DNA of 7,643 nucleotides from Galactobacillus timonensis (GCF_900240265.1 NZ_LT964739.1:1604305-1611947); one strand, 5' to 3'. Numbered from the stretch's first letter, positions 1-6,430 are shown. A program made the numbers and translations. The notes: a model not told the origin generated them from the sequence alone.

Positions 1-30
1 CGTCCACGGGTTTGATGACAGAGACAACGT

Positions 31-150
31 AGTACTGTTAGCGCACATGGCTTGTGCAACAGTACTCAGGCTATTCAGTTAGTGCTTGCGCACTACGGCA
101 TGAGGCGATGGGATCTTTTACAATCCCACGTGCTTCAGCCGTGGGTTACT
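31..150 (+). ncRNA. Candidate structured RNA, possibly a TnpB omegaRNA scaffold
   Basis: Four potential stems follow one another with little space between. Stem 1 pairs AGTACTGTT (31-39) with AACAGTACT (58-66) and holds a nested stem GCACA (43-47)/TGTGC (53-57). Stem 2 pairs TAGTGC (80-85) with GCACTA (90-95) around a 4-nt loop. Stem 3 pairs TGGGAT (109-114) with ATCCCA (123-128). Stem 4 is the bulged-T hairpin at 125-145, which competes with stem 3 for bases 125-128. In TnpB-carrying IS200/IS605 elements the guide RNA comes from the 3' end of the element, and the guide is read from the flanking DNA. A ~120-nt scaffold ending at an IS605-like right end fits that arrangement. The guide would then begin at about 150-155. 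This is inference: no tnpB is visible here. Confidence 0.3.
125..145 (+). repeat. IS200/IS605-like hairpin with bulged T
   Basis: CCCACG (125-130) pairs with CGTGGG (140-145), and GC (132-133) pairs with GC (138-139), leaving T131 unpaired and TTCA as the tetraloop. No U-tract follows, so it is not an intrinsic terminator. The bulged base is a feature that TnpA HUH transposases recognise in their end hairpins. Confidence 0.6.
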
Positions 151-279
151 GAAGGTTATCTCCTTGCACAGCCTAACCATTATCGTCCAAAGGAATGGAA
201 AATGCAGAGAAAATATAGCGGGATATCATAGATTAGGGTTAGCAAACTGAGACTGGACAGTACAGCAGGGGGGGTGACT

Positions 280-396
280 ATGAGCAATGCCTATACAGCC
301 ACCCGGGTGGCCTATGTCATCACATCGATTGTCGCAACGATCGGGATCTGGTATCTTTTCATCCGCATTTACCGCCATATTCACCATCAGAAGTGA
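280..396 (+). CDS. Small single-span membrane peptide, 38 residues, unknown function
   Basis: The reading frame starts at ATG 280, behind a G-rich Shine-Dalgarno-like run (AGGGGGGGTG at 267-276), and ends at TGA 394-396. The peptide begins MSNAYTATR. A hydrophobic stretch at about residues 10-30 (VAYVITSIVATIGIWYLFIR) is long enough for one membrane span, and the tail is basic and histidine-rich (RHIHHQK), which suggests a cytoplasmic C-terminus. It has no cysteines, so it is not the Cys-rich FeoB-associated type. It lies upstream of the flavodoxin cluster in the same direction, so a role beside iron or membrane transport is possible but unproven. Support for coding is the ribosome binding site together with the clear transmembrane pattern. 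It is too short to assign to a family by eye. Confidence 0.6.
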   Translation: MSNAYTATRVAYVITSIVATIGIWYLFIRIYRHIHHQK

Positions 397-468
397 TGAA
401 TTAAATCCATCCCCGGTAATGGATCATCATGCTTGCGGGGAAACGGAAGGGATGGTAGGATATCCCCG

Positions 469-490
469 TAAGTTAGGAATACCTAACTTA
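469..490. promoter_or_regulatory. Operator-like palindrome, DtxR/IdeR-type TTAGG-N4-CCTAA
   Basis: Nine-base arms TAAGTTAGG (469-477) and CCTAACTTA (482-490) are perfect inverted complements around AATA. The core TTAGG/CCTAA resembles binding sites of DtxR-family metal-dependent repressors. It is not a terminator, since no T-run follows. It sits just ahead of DUF3793 and flavodoxin, genes expected to be turned on by iron shortage, which fits an iron repressor. It overlaps the putative ribosome binding site (AGGAA, 475-479) and the first base of the presumed start codon, so a bound repressor or the folded RNA could block expression. A weak promoter could lie just upstream (TTGCGG 433-438, 17 bp, TAGGAT 456-461). 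Family assignment is inference. Confidence 0.55.
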
Positions 491-1059
491 TTGAGGATGC
501 CATATCTGATGAATATCTGATCGATTTCTTTTCACCGACACTTGCGTCGCTGAAAACAGGGAGTCTGTTCAACAGCCCCTATGAATCCGAAGAGAAACTG
601 CAGCAGTGGCTTGCCGCCAAGAACAGTAAGCTGAACCCGCGGAGGATTCACCTGATGCTGTTACGGCGCTGCAGCAAGCATTCGCTGATCTACGTCTATC
701 GGCCCAGTGCACTGGTGAGCGCCCTCAAAGAGAAGGATGTTCAGGCGTTTCTCAGGGAATGCGGATATCCTGCGCCGGGAAACATGGCTTTGTGCCTTTC
801 TCTTCTGAAACAGAGGACCGCAGACTGCGGCCAGCAGTTTCCGCACGAAATCGGCATCTTTCTCGGCTACCCGCTCTATGACGTTCAGTGCTTTATCCGC
901 TACCATGGCCAGGGCTGCCGGAAACTCGGGCTGTGGCAGGTGTACGGCAACGTCGAAGAGTGCAATCGCTGTTTCATCCGCTATCAGAAATGTACATCGG
1001 TTTATCGCCGCTCATGGTCGCTGGGCAGAAGCGTGGTTCAGCTGACCGTGGCCGGTTGA
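490..1059 (+). CDS. DUF3793 family protein, start codon unusual or lost
   Basis: Unknown biochemical function. The family is recognised from FPHEIGIFLGYP (about residues 117-128), the LGLWQVYG segment and the C-terminal CTSVY...W...VVQLTVA. The first ATG in this frame is 655, but clear family sequence runs upstream of it (SPTLASLKTGSLF at about residues 15-27, then the segment leading to IYVYRP), so starting at 655 would remove about 55 conserved residues. In-frame TAA 484-486 limits the N-terminus. Between it and 655 there is no ATG, GTG or TTG. I chose ATT 490 because AGGAA lies ten bases upstream and the resulting 189 residues suit the family. A one-base deletion after ATG 497 would also explain the frame and would make this a pseudogene. 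In clostridia this family is often found beside flavodoxin and Feo iron-transport genes, as here: flavodoxin begins 24 bp downstream. Confidence 0.8.
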   Translation: MEDAISDEYLIDFFSPTLASLKTGSLFNSPYESEEKLQQWLAAKNSKLNPRRIHLMLLRRCSKHSLIYVYRPSALVSALKEKDVQAFLRECGYPAPGNMALCLSLLKQRTADCGQQFPHEIGIFLGYPLYDVQCFIRYHGQGCRKLGLWQVYGNVEECNRCFIRYQKCTSVYRRSWSLGRSVVQLTVAG

Positions 1060-1083
1060 AATAACAAAGAAAGGAAAAATATT

Positions 1084-1503
1084 ATGAGCAAAGTAGCAGT
1101 CGTTTATTGGTCCGCAACAGGAAATACAGAAGCCATGGCAAATGCCGTCAAGGATGGCGCAGCCGCAGCCGGCGCAGATGTGACGCTGGTACCCGCCTCC
1201 TCGTTCAGCGCTGGTGATGCAGCATCGTATGATGCCTTCGCCTTCGGATGCCCGGCCATGGGTTCCGAGCAGCTGGAGGAATCGGAGTTCCAGCCGCTGT
1301 GGGATTCTGTCAAGGGAAGCCTCGGTGGAAAGAAGACCGGCCTCTTCGGTTCATGGGGCTGGGGCAATGGCCTGTGGATGGACAGCTGGAAGGATGATGC
1401 ACTGTCCAGCGGCGTCAATGTCGTTGATACGGTGATTGCCGAAGGTTCCCCGGATCCGGCAGCCATTGCGGCATGCGAGGATCTCGGCAAGGCCCTTGCC
1501 TGA
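1084..1503 (+). CDS. Flavodoxin, short-chain type
   Basis: FMN-containing cytoplasmic electron carrier of 139 residues, the usual length of short-chain flavodoxins. The phosphate-binding loop SATGNTE is at residues 10-16 after the first strand VAVVYW. The 60s FMN loop is GCPAMGSEQLEESEF (55-69), and the 90s loop GSWGWGNGLWM (89-99) supplies aromatic contacts to the isoalloxazine ring. This loop pattern matches clostridial flavodoxins. Such proteins usually stand in for ferredoxin when iron is scarce, which agrees with the palindromic operator upstream of the cluster. A ribosome binding site AAAGGA lies about eight bases before ATG 1084. The gene is probably co-transcribed with DUF3793 (24-bp gap) and is followed by the hairpin at 1551-1583. 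No truncation or missing motif is seen. Confidence 0.96.
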   Translation: MSKVAVVYWSATGNTEAMANAVKDGAAAAGADVTLVPASSFSAGDAASYDAFAFGCPAMGSEQLEESEFQPLWDSVKGSLGGKKTGLFGSWGWGNGLWMDSWKDDALSSGVNVVDTVIAEGSPDPAAIAACEDLGKALA

Positions 1504-1507
1504 AAAA

Positions 1508-1537
1508 AGACAAAACAGATACAACAGACAAAACAGA
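1508..1537 (+). repeat. Short A-rich direct repeat after flavodoxin
   Basis: AGACAAAACAGA occurs at 1508-1519 and again at 1526-1537 (18-bp period), within an almost T-free stretch running from the flavodoxin stop to the terminator. On the minus strand this is a long U-rich run after the terminator hairpin, which may help end transcription of the opposing gene. Confidence 0.6.
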
Positions 1538-1550
1538 AAAACAGTAATAA

Positions 1551-1583
1551 AAAATGCCTTCATCGGGATGATGAAGGCATTTT
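1551..1583. terminator. Bidirectional intrinsic terminator between flavodoxin and the AAA+ gene
   Basis: A perfect 14-bp stem, AAAATGCCTTCATC (1551-1564) with GATGAAGGCATTTT (1570-1583), encloses a GGGAT loop. Plus-strand readout ends in TTTTCTGT. Minus-strand readout continues into TTTTTTATTA and further U-rich sequence, so termination should be stronger for the AAA+ transcript, whose stop codon is only ten bases away. It separates two convergent genes. Confidence 0.92.
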
Positions 1584-1592
1584 CTGTAGGTT

Positions 1593-3326
1593 TCAGAGTT
1601 CCAGAAGCTGTTCCACATCAGTTCTGTCGAAGATGACTGAAGAGACGTGCCGTGTCTCAATCTGGTACAGCGTGTTGGCTGCGATATGTTCGGCAGCCTG
1701 CTCGATGGCACGTACACCCGGCTCATTGGCGCAACGGTCGATCACTGCCTGCATACCGTCTTCGGTGAGGACGCATTCCTCTTTCTTCATGCCCATGCGC
1801 TTGAGGATCTTGGGCATGACGTAGTCGCGCAGAATGATGATTCTTTCTTCCGGCGTATAGTCCGAAATGTGGATGACGGCAAAGCGGCTCATCAGAGGTC
1901 CGCTGATGCGGCTGAGATCGTTGGCGGTCGCAATCGGATAGACGCCGTTGGTCGGAATCGTGCATTCCATATAGTTATCCGTAAAGCCGAGGCCGTCCAG
2001 CAGTGTCAGCAGGGTATCCGCAGGGTTGCCGCCGCCGGCACTGTTGGAATCTGCCTTGTCCAGCTCGTTGATAATGACGACCAGGCGGCTCGAGCGGGCA
2101 TTGACGAAGGATTCCATGATCTTTCCCGGCTTGGCGTTGGAATAGATGCGGGGAGATCCGGTCAAAGCTTCCGGATCCTGAATCGTGCTCATACTGAAGG
2201 ATGCGTAGGGAAGTTTCAGAATTCTGGCAACGGCATAGGCAATCTGCGACTTTCCTGTTCCCGCCGGACCGACCAGCAGAAGACCGTACGCAGGAAGTGT
2301 ATGGGTGCGGTTGATCTGAACGATCGTTTCAATGATCCGCTGTTTGACGCTGTTCATGCCGTACAGCTCTTCATCGAGAATCCGGCGCGCTTCATACGGA
2401 TCGATGGAAGGGAAGAAGGAACTCTGCCACTGCACCTGCAGCATCAGTGACAGGGCGCGTTTGGCATGGCGCTGTTCCTCGGGCGAGATGGTGCTGGACT
2501 TTGCCAGAGCGATGTTCTGATAGCACCAGCTGCGGATATTCTTCGGCAGCGTATCCCCGGCCGCGGAAAGAAAGTTGACGATGTTTCCAAGGTCTGACAG
2601 TACCATCGATTCATTGACCCTGGTTTTGACATCGGTGCCTTCCTCTTCTTCCTCGTCCCTGTTTTTGGGAGGCGTGGAGGTTTTCAGGCGGCGGATGACG
2701 AACTGCAGGAAGGCGTCGTTGACATCCATCCAGGCTTCGTTGCCGTTGGGATCCGTAGCTTCCATGTGGGTGATGGCAAAGCCTTCTTTGTTTTCTTCAC
2801 CAAAGAGGCGGACATAGATATGGCTGGAGCCGAGCCATTCAATGAACTTGATGTAGCGCTTGTCGATGGCGGCAATGTCGAAGCGGAGAATCTCACCGTT
2901 ATCCTTCTTGGATTCGAAGGCGTGGCTACGCTCCGGATTGGTGAAGGCACCGATCAGGGGAGCCTTGATCCGATGATCCTCATCAAAAAGAATGACGATC
3001 GGATTTTCCGTGGTGAAGTCGCTGGCATAGGAAGTCAGAGGGCGGAAAGGGGGATGGACGACTTTCGGACTCTCGGATTCCGATTCCCTGTTTTCGCCGG
3101 TGTTCTGCCCGCCGGCGGTGGCCACGGCGGAAGCGCTGCTGCCCAGCGGGGCAATGACACCCAGGCCGCGGTATGTTTCCAGAACGGTATCGATCTCGGC
3201 GTCACTGACGGTATGGTCCTTGTTCATGCTTGCCCAGAAATCACTCATCTGTTCCTTGGCATTGGGGGTCGCAAACGGGGTGTAACCCATGTGATTTGCG
3301 GCAAGCAGTTCATCAAACGTCATCAT
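1593..3326 (-). CDS. Lon-like AAA+ ATPase without protease domain, 577 residues
   Basis: Predicted soluble ATP-driven remodelling protein; substrate unknown. Residues 1-60 are mostly helical, 61-90 form a Ser/Glu/Gly-rich linker, and 95-215 form an unrecognised mixed domain followed by an acidic run (DEEEEE, 224-229). Residues 317-560 resemble the Lon ATPase module: LDEELYGMNSVKQRI precedes Walker A GPAGTGKS (353-360), then come Walker B region VVIINELDK (416-424), sensor 1 ATAND (466-470), arginine finger R481 and sensor 2 GVRAIE (R539). The Lon Ser-Lys protease domain should follow, but the protein ends about 20 residues after the helical subdomain. Walker B reads Asn-Glu where Lon has Asp-Glu, so hydrolysis may be slowed. 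ATG 3326 is preceded by AGGAG at suitable spacing; the next codon is also ATG. It is monocistronic in this window and divergent from trkAH. No partner is visible. Confidence 0.95.
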   Translation of the reverse strand: MMTFDELLAANHMGYTPFATPNAKEQMSDFWASMNKDHTVSDAEIDTVLETYRGLGVIAPLGSSASAVATAGGQNTGENRESESESPKVVHPPFRPLTSYASDFTTENPIVILFDEDHRIKAPLIGAFTNPERSHAFESKKDNGEILRFDIAAIDKRYIKFIEWLGSSHIYVRLFGEENKEGFAITHMEATDPNGNEAWMDVNDAFLQFVIRRLKTSTPPKNRDEEEEEGTDVKTRVNESMVLSDLGNIVNFLSAAGDTLPKNIRSWCYQNIALAKSSTISPEEQRHAKRALSLMLQVQWQSSFFPSIDPYEARRILDEELYGMNSVKQRIIETIVQINRTHTLPAYGLLLVGPAGTGKSQIAYAVARILKLPYASFSMSTIQDPEALTGSPRIYSNAKPGKIMESFVNARSSRLVVIINELDKADSNSAGGGNPADTLLTLLDGLGFTDNYMECTIPTNGVYPIATANDLSRISGPLMSRFAVIHISDYTPEERIIILRDYVMPKILKRMGMKKEECVLTEDGMQAVIDRCANEPGVRAIEQAAEHIAANTLYQIETRHVSSVIFDRTDVEQLLEL

Positions 3327-3491
3327 ATTGTTGTCTCCTGCCTCTCTATCATACGGTCAACTGCACCTGTCTTGAATCAGAATAATATTTACAATCAGGC
3401 CTTTCTGTTTCAGTAGAAGAATCGGGCATTGATGCTAGAATAGAACCGCATTTTTAAAGAAATTGTCGGATTTGGAGCAGGGTTTGGAGTT
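3327..3491. promoter_or_regulatory. Divergent intergenic region with promoters for the AAA+ gene and trkAH
   Basis: This 165-bp gap must hold promoters for both directions. For trkA the best pair I see is TTGATG (3429-3434) and TTTAAA (3453-3458) with an 18-bp spacer; both are weak matches. TTGGAG (3484-3489) and GGAGCAGGG lie ahead of ATG 3492. On the minus strand, GGAGAC (about 3334-3341 read in reverse) is the AAA+ ribosome binding site, and the AT-rich AATAATATTT at 3381-3390 could hold its -10. No riboswitch-like fold or clear operator was seen. Confidence 0.4.
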
Positions 3492-4859
3492 ATGAAAATT
3501 ATTCTTGCGGGCTGTGGTAAAGTCGGCTCTACATTGGTGAAGGAACTGACGGCGGAAGGCCACGATCTCACCGTCATTGATCAGAACGGGGCGGTGATGG
3601 AAAGTCTGATGGAGAGCTATGACATCATCGGTGTGCAGGGCAATTCCGCTGCTATGTCGGTTCTCGAAGATGCGAATGTGCAGGAGACACAGCTGCTGAT
3701 TGCGGTAACGGATGAAGACGAAGTCAATCTTCTGACATGTCTGACGGCGCATGCGATGAATCCGCAGATTCACACCATTGCCAGAATCCGCAGTTCCGAT
3801 TACCGGGAACAGTCCTACCGGATGCGTTCGCAGTATGCCTTGAATATGATCATCAATCCGGAAGAGACGGCTGCCTATGAAATTGCGCGTCATCTGCAGA
3901 TGCCGGGCTTCCTGAAGATCGAGAGCTTTAACCGCAGTGCGGCCATGATGGCGGAACTGCGCGTCAAGGGCGGCAGTAAGCTGGACGGGCTTCTTCTGAA
4001 TCAGCTTGGCTCCGTGGTCAAGTCGCGGATTCTGATCTGCGCCGTGCAGCGCGGCGATGCGTGCATTATTCCGGATGGAAGCTTCCGCATGCAGCCGGAT
4101 GATCTTCTGTACATCACCGGTGCCCAGGCATCTTTGGCTGATCTGCTCAATGAGCTTGGCGTCATTTCACGCAAAGCACGCAGCGCAATGATCGTCGGCG
4201 GCAGCCAGACGAGCTATTATCTTGCGCAGGAACTGCAGAAGAGCCGCATCGATACAACCATCATCGAGATTGATCCTGATAAGTGTTCGCTGCTGGCATC
4301 GGAACTGGACAAGGCAACAATTGTGCAGGGGGACGGCAGCTCGCAGGACTTCCTGGAACAGGAGGGCATTGCAAGCTTCGATTCCTTCATTACGCTCACG
4401 GGTCTCGATGAGCTGAACATCGTCATGTCCATGTATGCAAGTGAACGTAATGTTCCGACTGTTGTAACCAAGCTCAGTCATGCAGAAAACAACCGTATTC
4501 TGGACCGCCTTCCGATTGGAACAACCATTTCGCCCAAAACTCTGGTGTCCGACGGGATCATCCGTTATGTGCGGGCGATGCAGAATAAGAAGGGTGCTGC
4601 TTTGACCATTCATATGATTGCGCAGGGCAAGGGCGAGGCCATCGAATTTAATGTCGATGATGATACGCTCTATACCGATACGCCGCTGAAGGATGTGCCG
4701 ACGCGGAAAAATGTCCTGATCGCGACCATCAGCCGCGGCTGGCACAGTGAACTGGCAACGGGATCTTCTGTCTACCACAAGGGTGATACGGTAGTCGTTA
4801 TTGCCAACAGTGATCGCCGCATACTGAAGCTGAACGATGTTTTTGAGGATGCCGCATGA
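3492..4859 (+). CDS. trkA: Trk system potassium uptake regulatory protein TrkA
   Basis: Cytoplasmic nucleotide-binding subunit that gates the TrkH potassium channel. At 455 residues it has the full tandem layout RCK_N-RCK_C-RCK_N-RCK_C. The first Rossmann fold begins MKIILAGCGKVG with the glycine motif at 7-12 and acidic D30 at the end of the second strand, as expected for NAD(H) binding. TrkA_C follows at about 140-222. The second fold (232-345) starts AMIVGGSQTS, where the glycine motif lacks its last glycine, so nucleotide binding there may differ. It still keeps E259/D261 and GDGSS (280-284). A second TrkA_C runs from about 368 to 450. The stop codon overlaps the trkH start (ATGA), a typical sign of translational coupling. 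ATG 3492 is chosen because the Rossmann strand begins there and GGAG lies just upstream. Confidence 0.97.
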   Translation: MKIILAGCGKVGSTLVKELTAEGHDLTVIDQNGAVMESLMESYDIIGVQGNSAAMSVLEDANVQETQLLIAVTDEDEVNLLTCLTAHAMNPQIHTIARIRSSDYREQSYRMRSQYALNMIINPEETAAYEIARHLQMPGFLKIESFNRSAAMMAELRVKGGSKLDGLLLNQLGSVVKSRILICAVQRGDACIIPDGSFRMQPDDLLYITGAQASLADLLNELGVISRKARSAMIVGGSQTSYYLAQELQKSRIDTTIIEIDPDKCSLLASELDKATIVQGDGSSQDFLEQEGIASFDSFITLTGLDELNIVMSMYASERNVPTVVTKLSHAENNRILDRLPIGTTISPKTLVSDGIIRYVRAMQNKKGAALTIHMIAQGKGEAIEFNVDDDTLYTDTPLKDVPTRKNVLIATISRGWHSELATGSSVYHKGDTVVVIANSDRRILKLNDVFEDAA

Positions 4860-6310
4860 ATTACCGGATGATTGCCAAGATCCTCGCTAAGATTCTTGTG
4901 ATGGAAGTGGCTCTGATGGTTCCGGGAGCGGTTCTTGAGGCTGTGGATCATAATCCTGTCGGGGTTCGCTCCTATTTCCTTAGCTGGGCTATTATTCTTT
5001 TCGCTGCGCTGCTTTTGTATCTGATCGGCCGCAAGGCAAGACACGGTTTTTATGCCCGGGAAGGTCTGGTGACTACGGGATTGACATGGCTTTTGATGTC
5101 ATTGCTCGGGTGTCTTCCTTTTTATATTTCCAGAGAGATTCCGCGCTACATCGACTGCGTCTTTGAAATGGTATCGGGTTTTACGACGACCGGTTCATCG
5201 ATTCTGAATGACGTGGAGGCGATGAGCCGGGGCATGCTGTTCTGGCGCAGTTTCTCGCACTGGGTTGGCGGTATGGGCGTTCTTGTTTTCCTGATGGCGG
5301 TTGTTCCGCTGGCGAAGGAGAATGAGGGCTATACATTGCATATTCTGCGTGCGGAAAGTCCGGGACCGATTGTCGGCAAGCTGGTTCCGCGCATGAAGCA
5401 GACGGCTTCCATTCTTTATATTCTCTACATTGCGCTATCGATCATTAACTATGTGTGTCTGAGAATTGCGGGGATGCCGTGGTTTGATGCGATGTGCATC
5501 ATGTTCGGTACAGCCGGTACCGGCGGCTTCGGGGTGCTGAACAGTTCGATGGCTTCCCATTCCCATGCGGCGCAGACGGTGACCACCGTGTTCATGTTCC
5601 TGTTCGGTGCAAACTTTTCCGTCTACTATCTGCTGCTTCTGCATCGCGTGAAGTCAGTCTGGGTGGATGAGGAGCTGCATCTGTATCTGGCTGTCATCGG
5701 CATTTCGATTGCCCTTGTTACCCTGAATATCTATGCGCTGTACGGTACGGTGCGGGAGTCTCTGCATCAGGCAGCCTTCCAGGTGGCAACGATCATGTCT
5801 ACCTCAGGATTTGCGACAACGGACTTCGATCAGTGGCCGGTATTCTCGAAGACGATTCTTTTGATTCTGATGATCGGCGGTGCCTGCGCCGGGTCGACGG
5901 GCGGCGGTATGAAGATGAGCCGTCTGCTGATGCTGTTCAAGACGCTGCGGCGCAATATTCATGTCAATCTGCATCCGCATGAAGTGGAGCGTGTACGGGT
6001 CAATGAGCGTCCGGTGGAGGAGATCATTCTGCGCAACCTCAACGGATATCTGACGGCCTACGGTCTGATTGTTGTCCTGAGCATGCTGATTATTTCGCTG
6101 GACGGTTTTTCAATTGAAACCAATCTTTCCGCGGTTTTGGCAACCTTTAACAATATTGGTCCGGGTCTTGGTGCGGTGGGACCTGTGCATAACTTTTCGG
6201 GATACAGTGTACTTTCCAAGATCGTTCTGATTTTCAATATGCTTGCGGGACGTCTGGAAATCTACCCGATTCTGATTCTGTTTTCACGGACTACGTGGCG
6301 TCGTCATTGA
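4856..6310 (+). CDS. trkH: Trk system potassium uptake protein TrkH
   Basis: Membrane K+ channel/transporter subunit of the SKT superfamily, 484 residues, essentially full length for the family. It is built from four M1-P-M2 units, whose selectivity-filter segments are all present: TTTGSS (110-115), TAGTGGF (219-225), STSGF (315-319) and NNIGPGLGAVG (432-442). The C-terminus LAGRLEIYPILILFS ends the protein as in other TrkH/KtrB-like proteins. K+ entry would be controlled by TrkA binding on the cytoplasmic side. The gene begins at ATG 4856 inside the trkA stop codon, with GAGG about seven bases upstream in the trkA coding sequence, so translation is probably coupled. No clear intrinsic terminator follows within 120 bp; instead an insertion sequence begins at about 6431. 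Confidence 0.97.
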   Translation: MNYRMIAKILAKILVMEVALMVPGAVLEAVDHNPVGVRSYFLSWAIILFAALLLYLIGRKARHGFYAREGLVTTGLTWLLMSLLGCLPFYISREIPRYIDCVFEMVSGFTTTGSSILNDVEAMSRGMLFWRSFSHWVGGMGVLVFLMAVVPLAKENEGYTLHILRAESPGPIVGKLVPRMKQTASILYILYIALSIINYVCLRIAGMPWFDAMCIMFGTAGTGGFGVLNSSMASHSHAAQTVTTVFMFLFGANFSVYYLLLLHRVKSVWVDEELHLYLAVIGISIALVTLNIYALYGTVRESLHQAAFQVATIMSTSGFATTDFDQWPVFSKTILLILMIGGACAGSTGGGMKMSRLLMLFKTLRRNIHVNLHPHEVERVRVNERPVEEIILRNLNGYLTAYGLIVVLSMLIISLDGFSIETNLSAVLATFNNIGPGLGAVGPVHNFSGYSVLSKIVLIFNMLAGRLEIYPILILFSRTTWRRH

Positions 6311-6430
6311 GCGGTATTCATATTCTGAAACTTTCTAGTCTGCTCTGGTCATGTGCCCGTATCGGGATGCTTTGTTCAAGGCAGACCCGGATCTGTGACT
6401 ATTCGAAACAGAAGTGACTTTTCAGCAAAA

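Larger units (their letters stand above)
1..155 (+). mobile_element. Probable right end of an IS200/IS605-type element (partial, gene lies outside the window)
   Basis: The diagnostic part is the hairpin at 125-145: CCCACG, a single unpaired T, GC, a TTCA loop, then GC and CGTGGG. Subterminal hairpins with one bulged T are the recognition sites of TnpA (HUH) transposases of the IS200/IS605 family, usually a few bases inside the cleavage point. That would place the element's end roughly at 148-155. No TnpA or TnpB coding sequence can be read in bases 1-155. A short open stretch at 2-82 encodes nothing I recognise, so any transposase or tnpB gene would lie to the left. The exact boundary and cleavage tetranucleotide are not determined. 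The stretch could instead be a stand-alone palindromic repeat or a decayed element. Confidence 0.45.

Noticed and set aside
19..231. Open stretch in frame 1 (ATG at 100) across the hairpin region
   Set aside because: No ribosome binding site and no resemblance to a TnpB C-terminus or other family; the hairpins explain the region better.
287..520. 77-codon frame starting inside the small membrane ORF
   Set aside because: No ribosome binding site and no recognisable pattern; it overlaps the better supported 280-396 frame and runs through the operator-like palindrome.
1647..2450. Plus-strand open frame of 267 codons
   Set aside because: It lies entirely antisense to the AAA+ gene, shows no family motif, and the minus-strand gene has clear Walker and sensor motifs.
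2766..3416. Plus-strand open frame of 216 codons
   Set aside because: Antisense to the N-terminal half of the AAA+ gene; no ribosome binding site or recognisable domain.
3441..3450. TAGAACCGC before trkA matching one arm of the IS hairpin at 6465
   Set aside because: A single 9-base match without an inverted partner; most likely chance.
4167..4778. Minus-strand open frame of 203 codons
   Set aside because: Antisense shadow of trkA, whose coding evidence is overwhelming.
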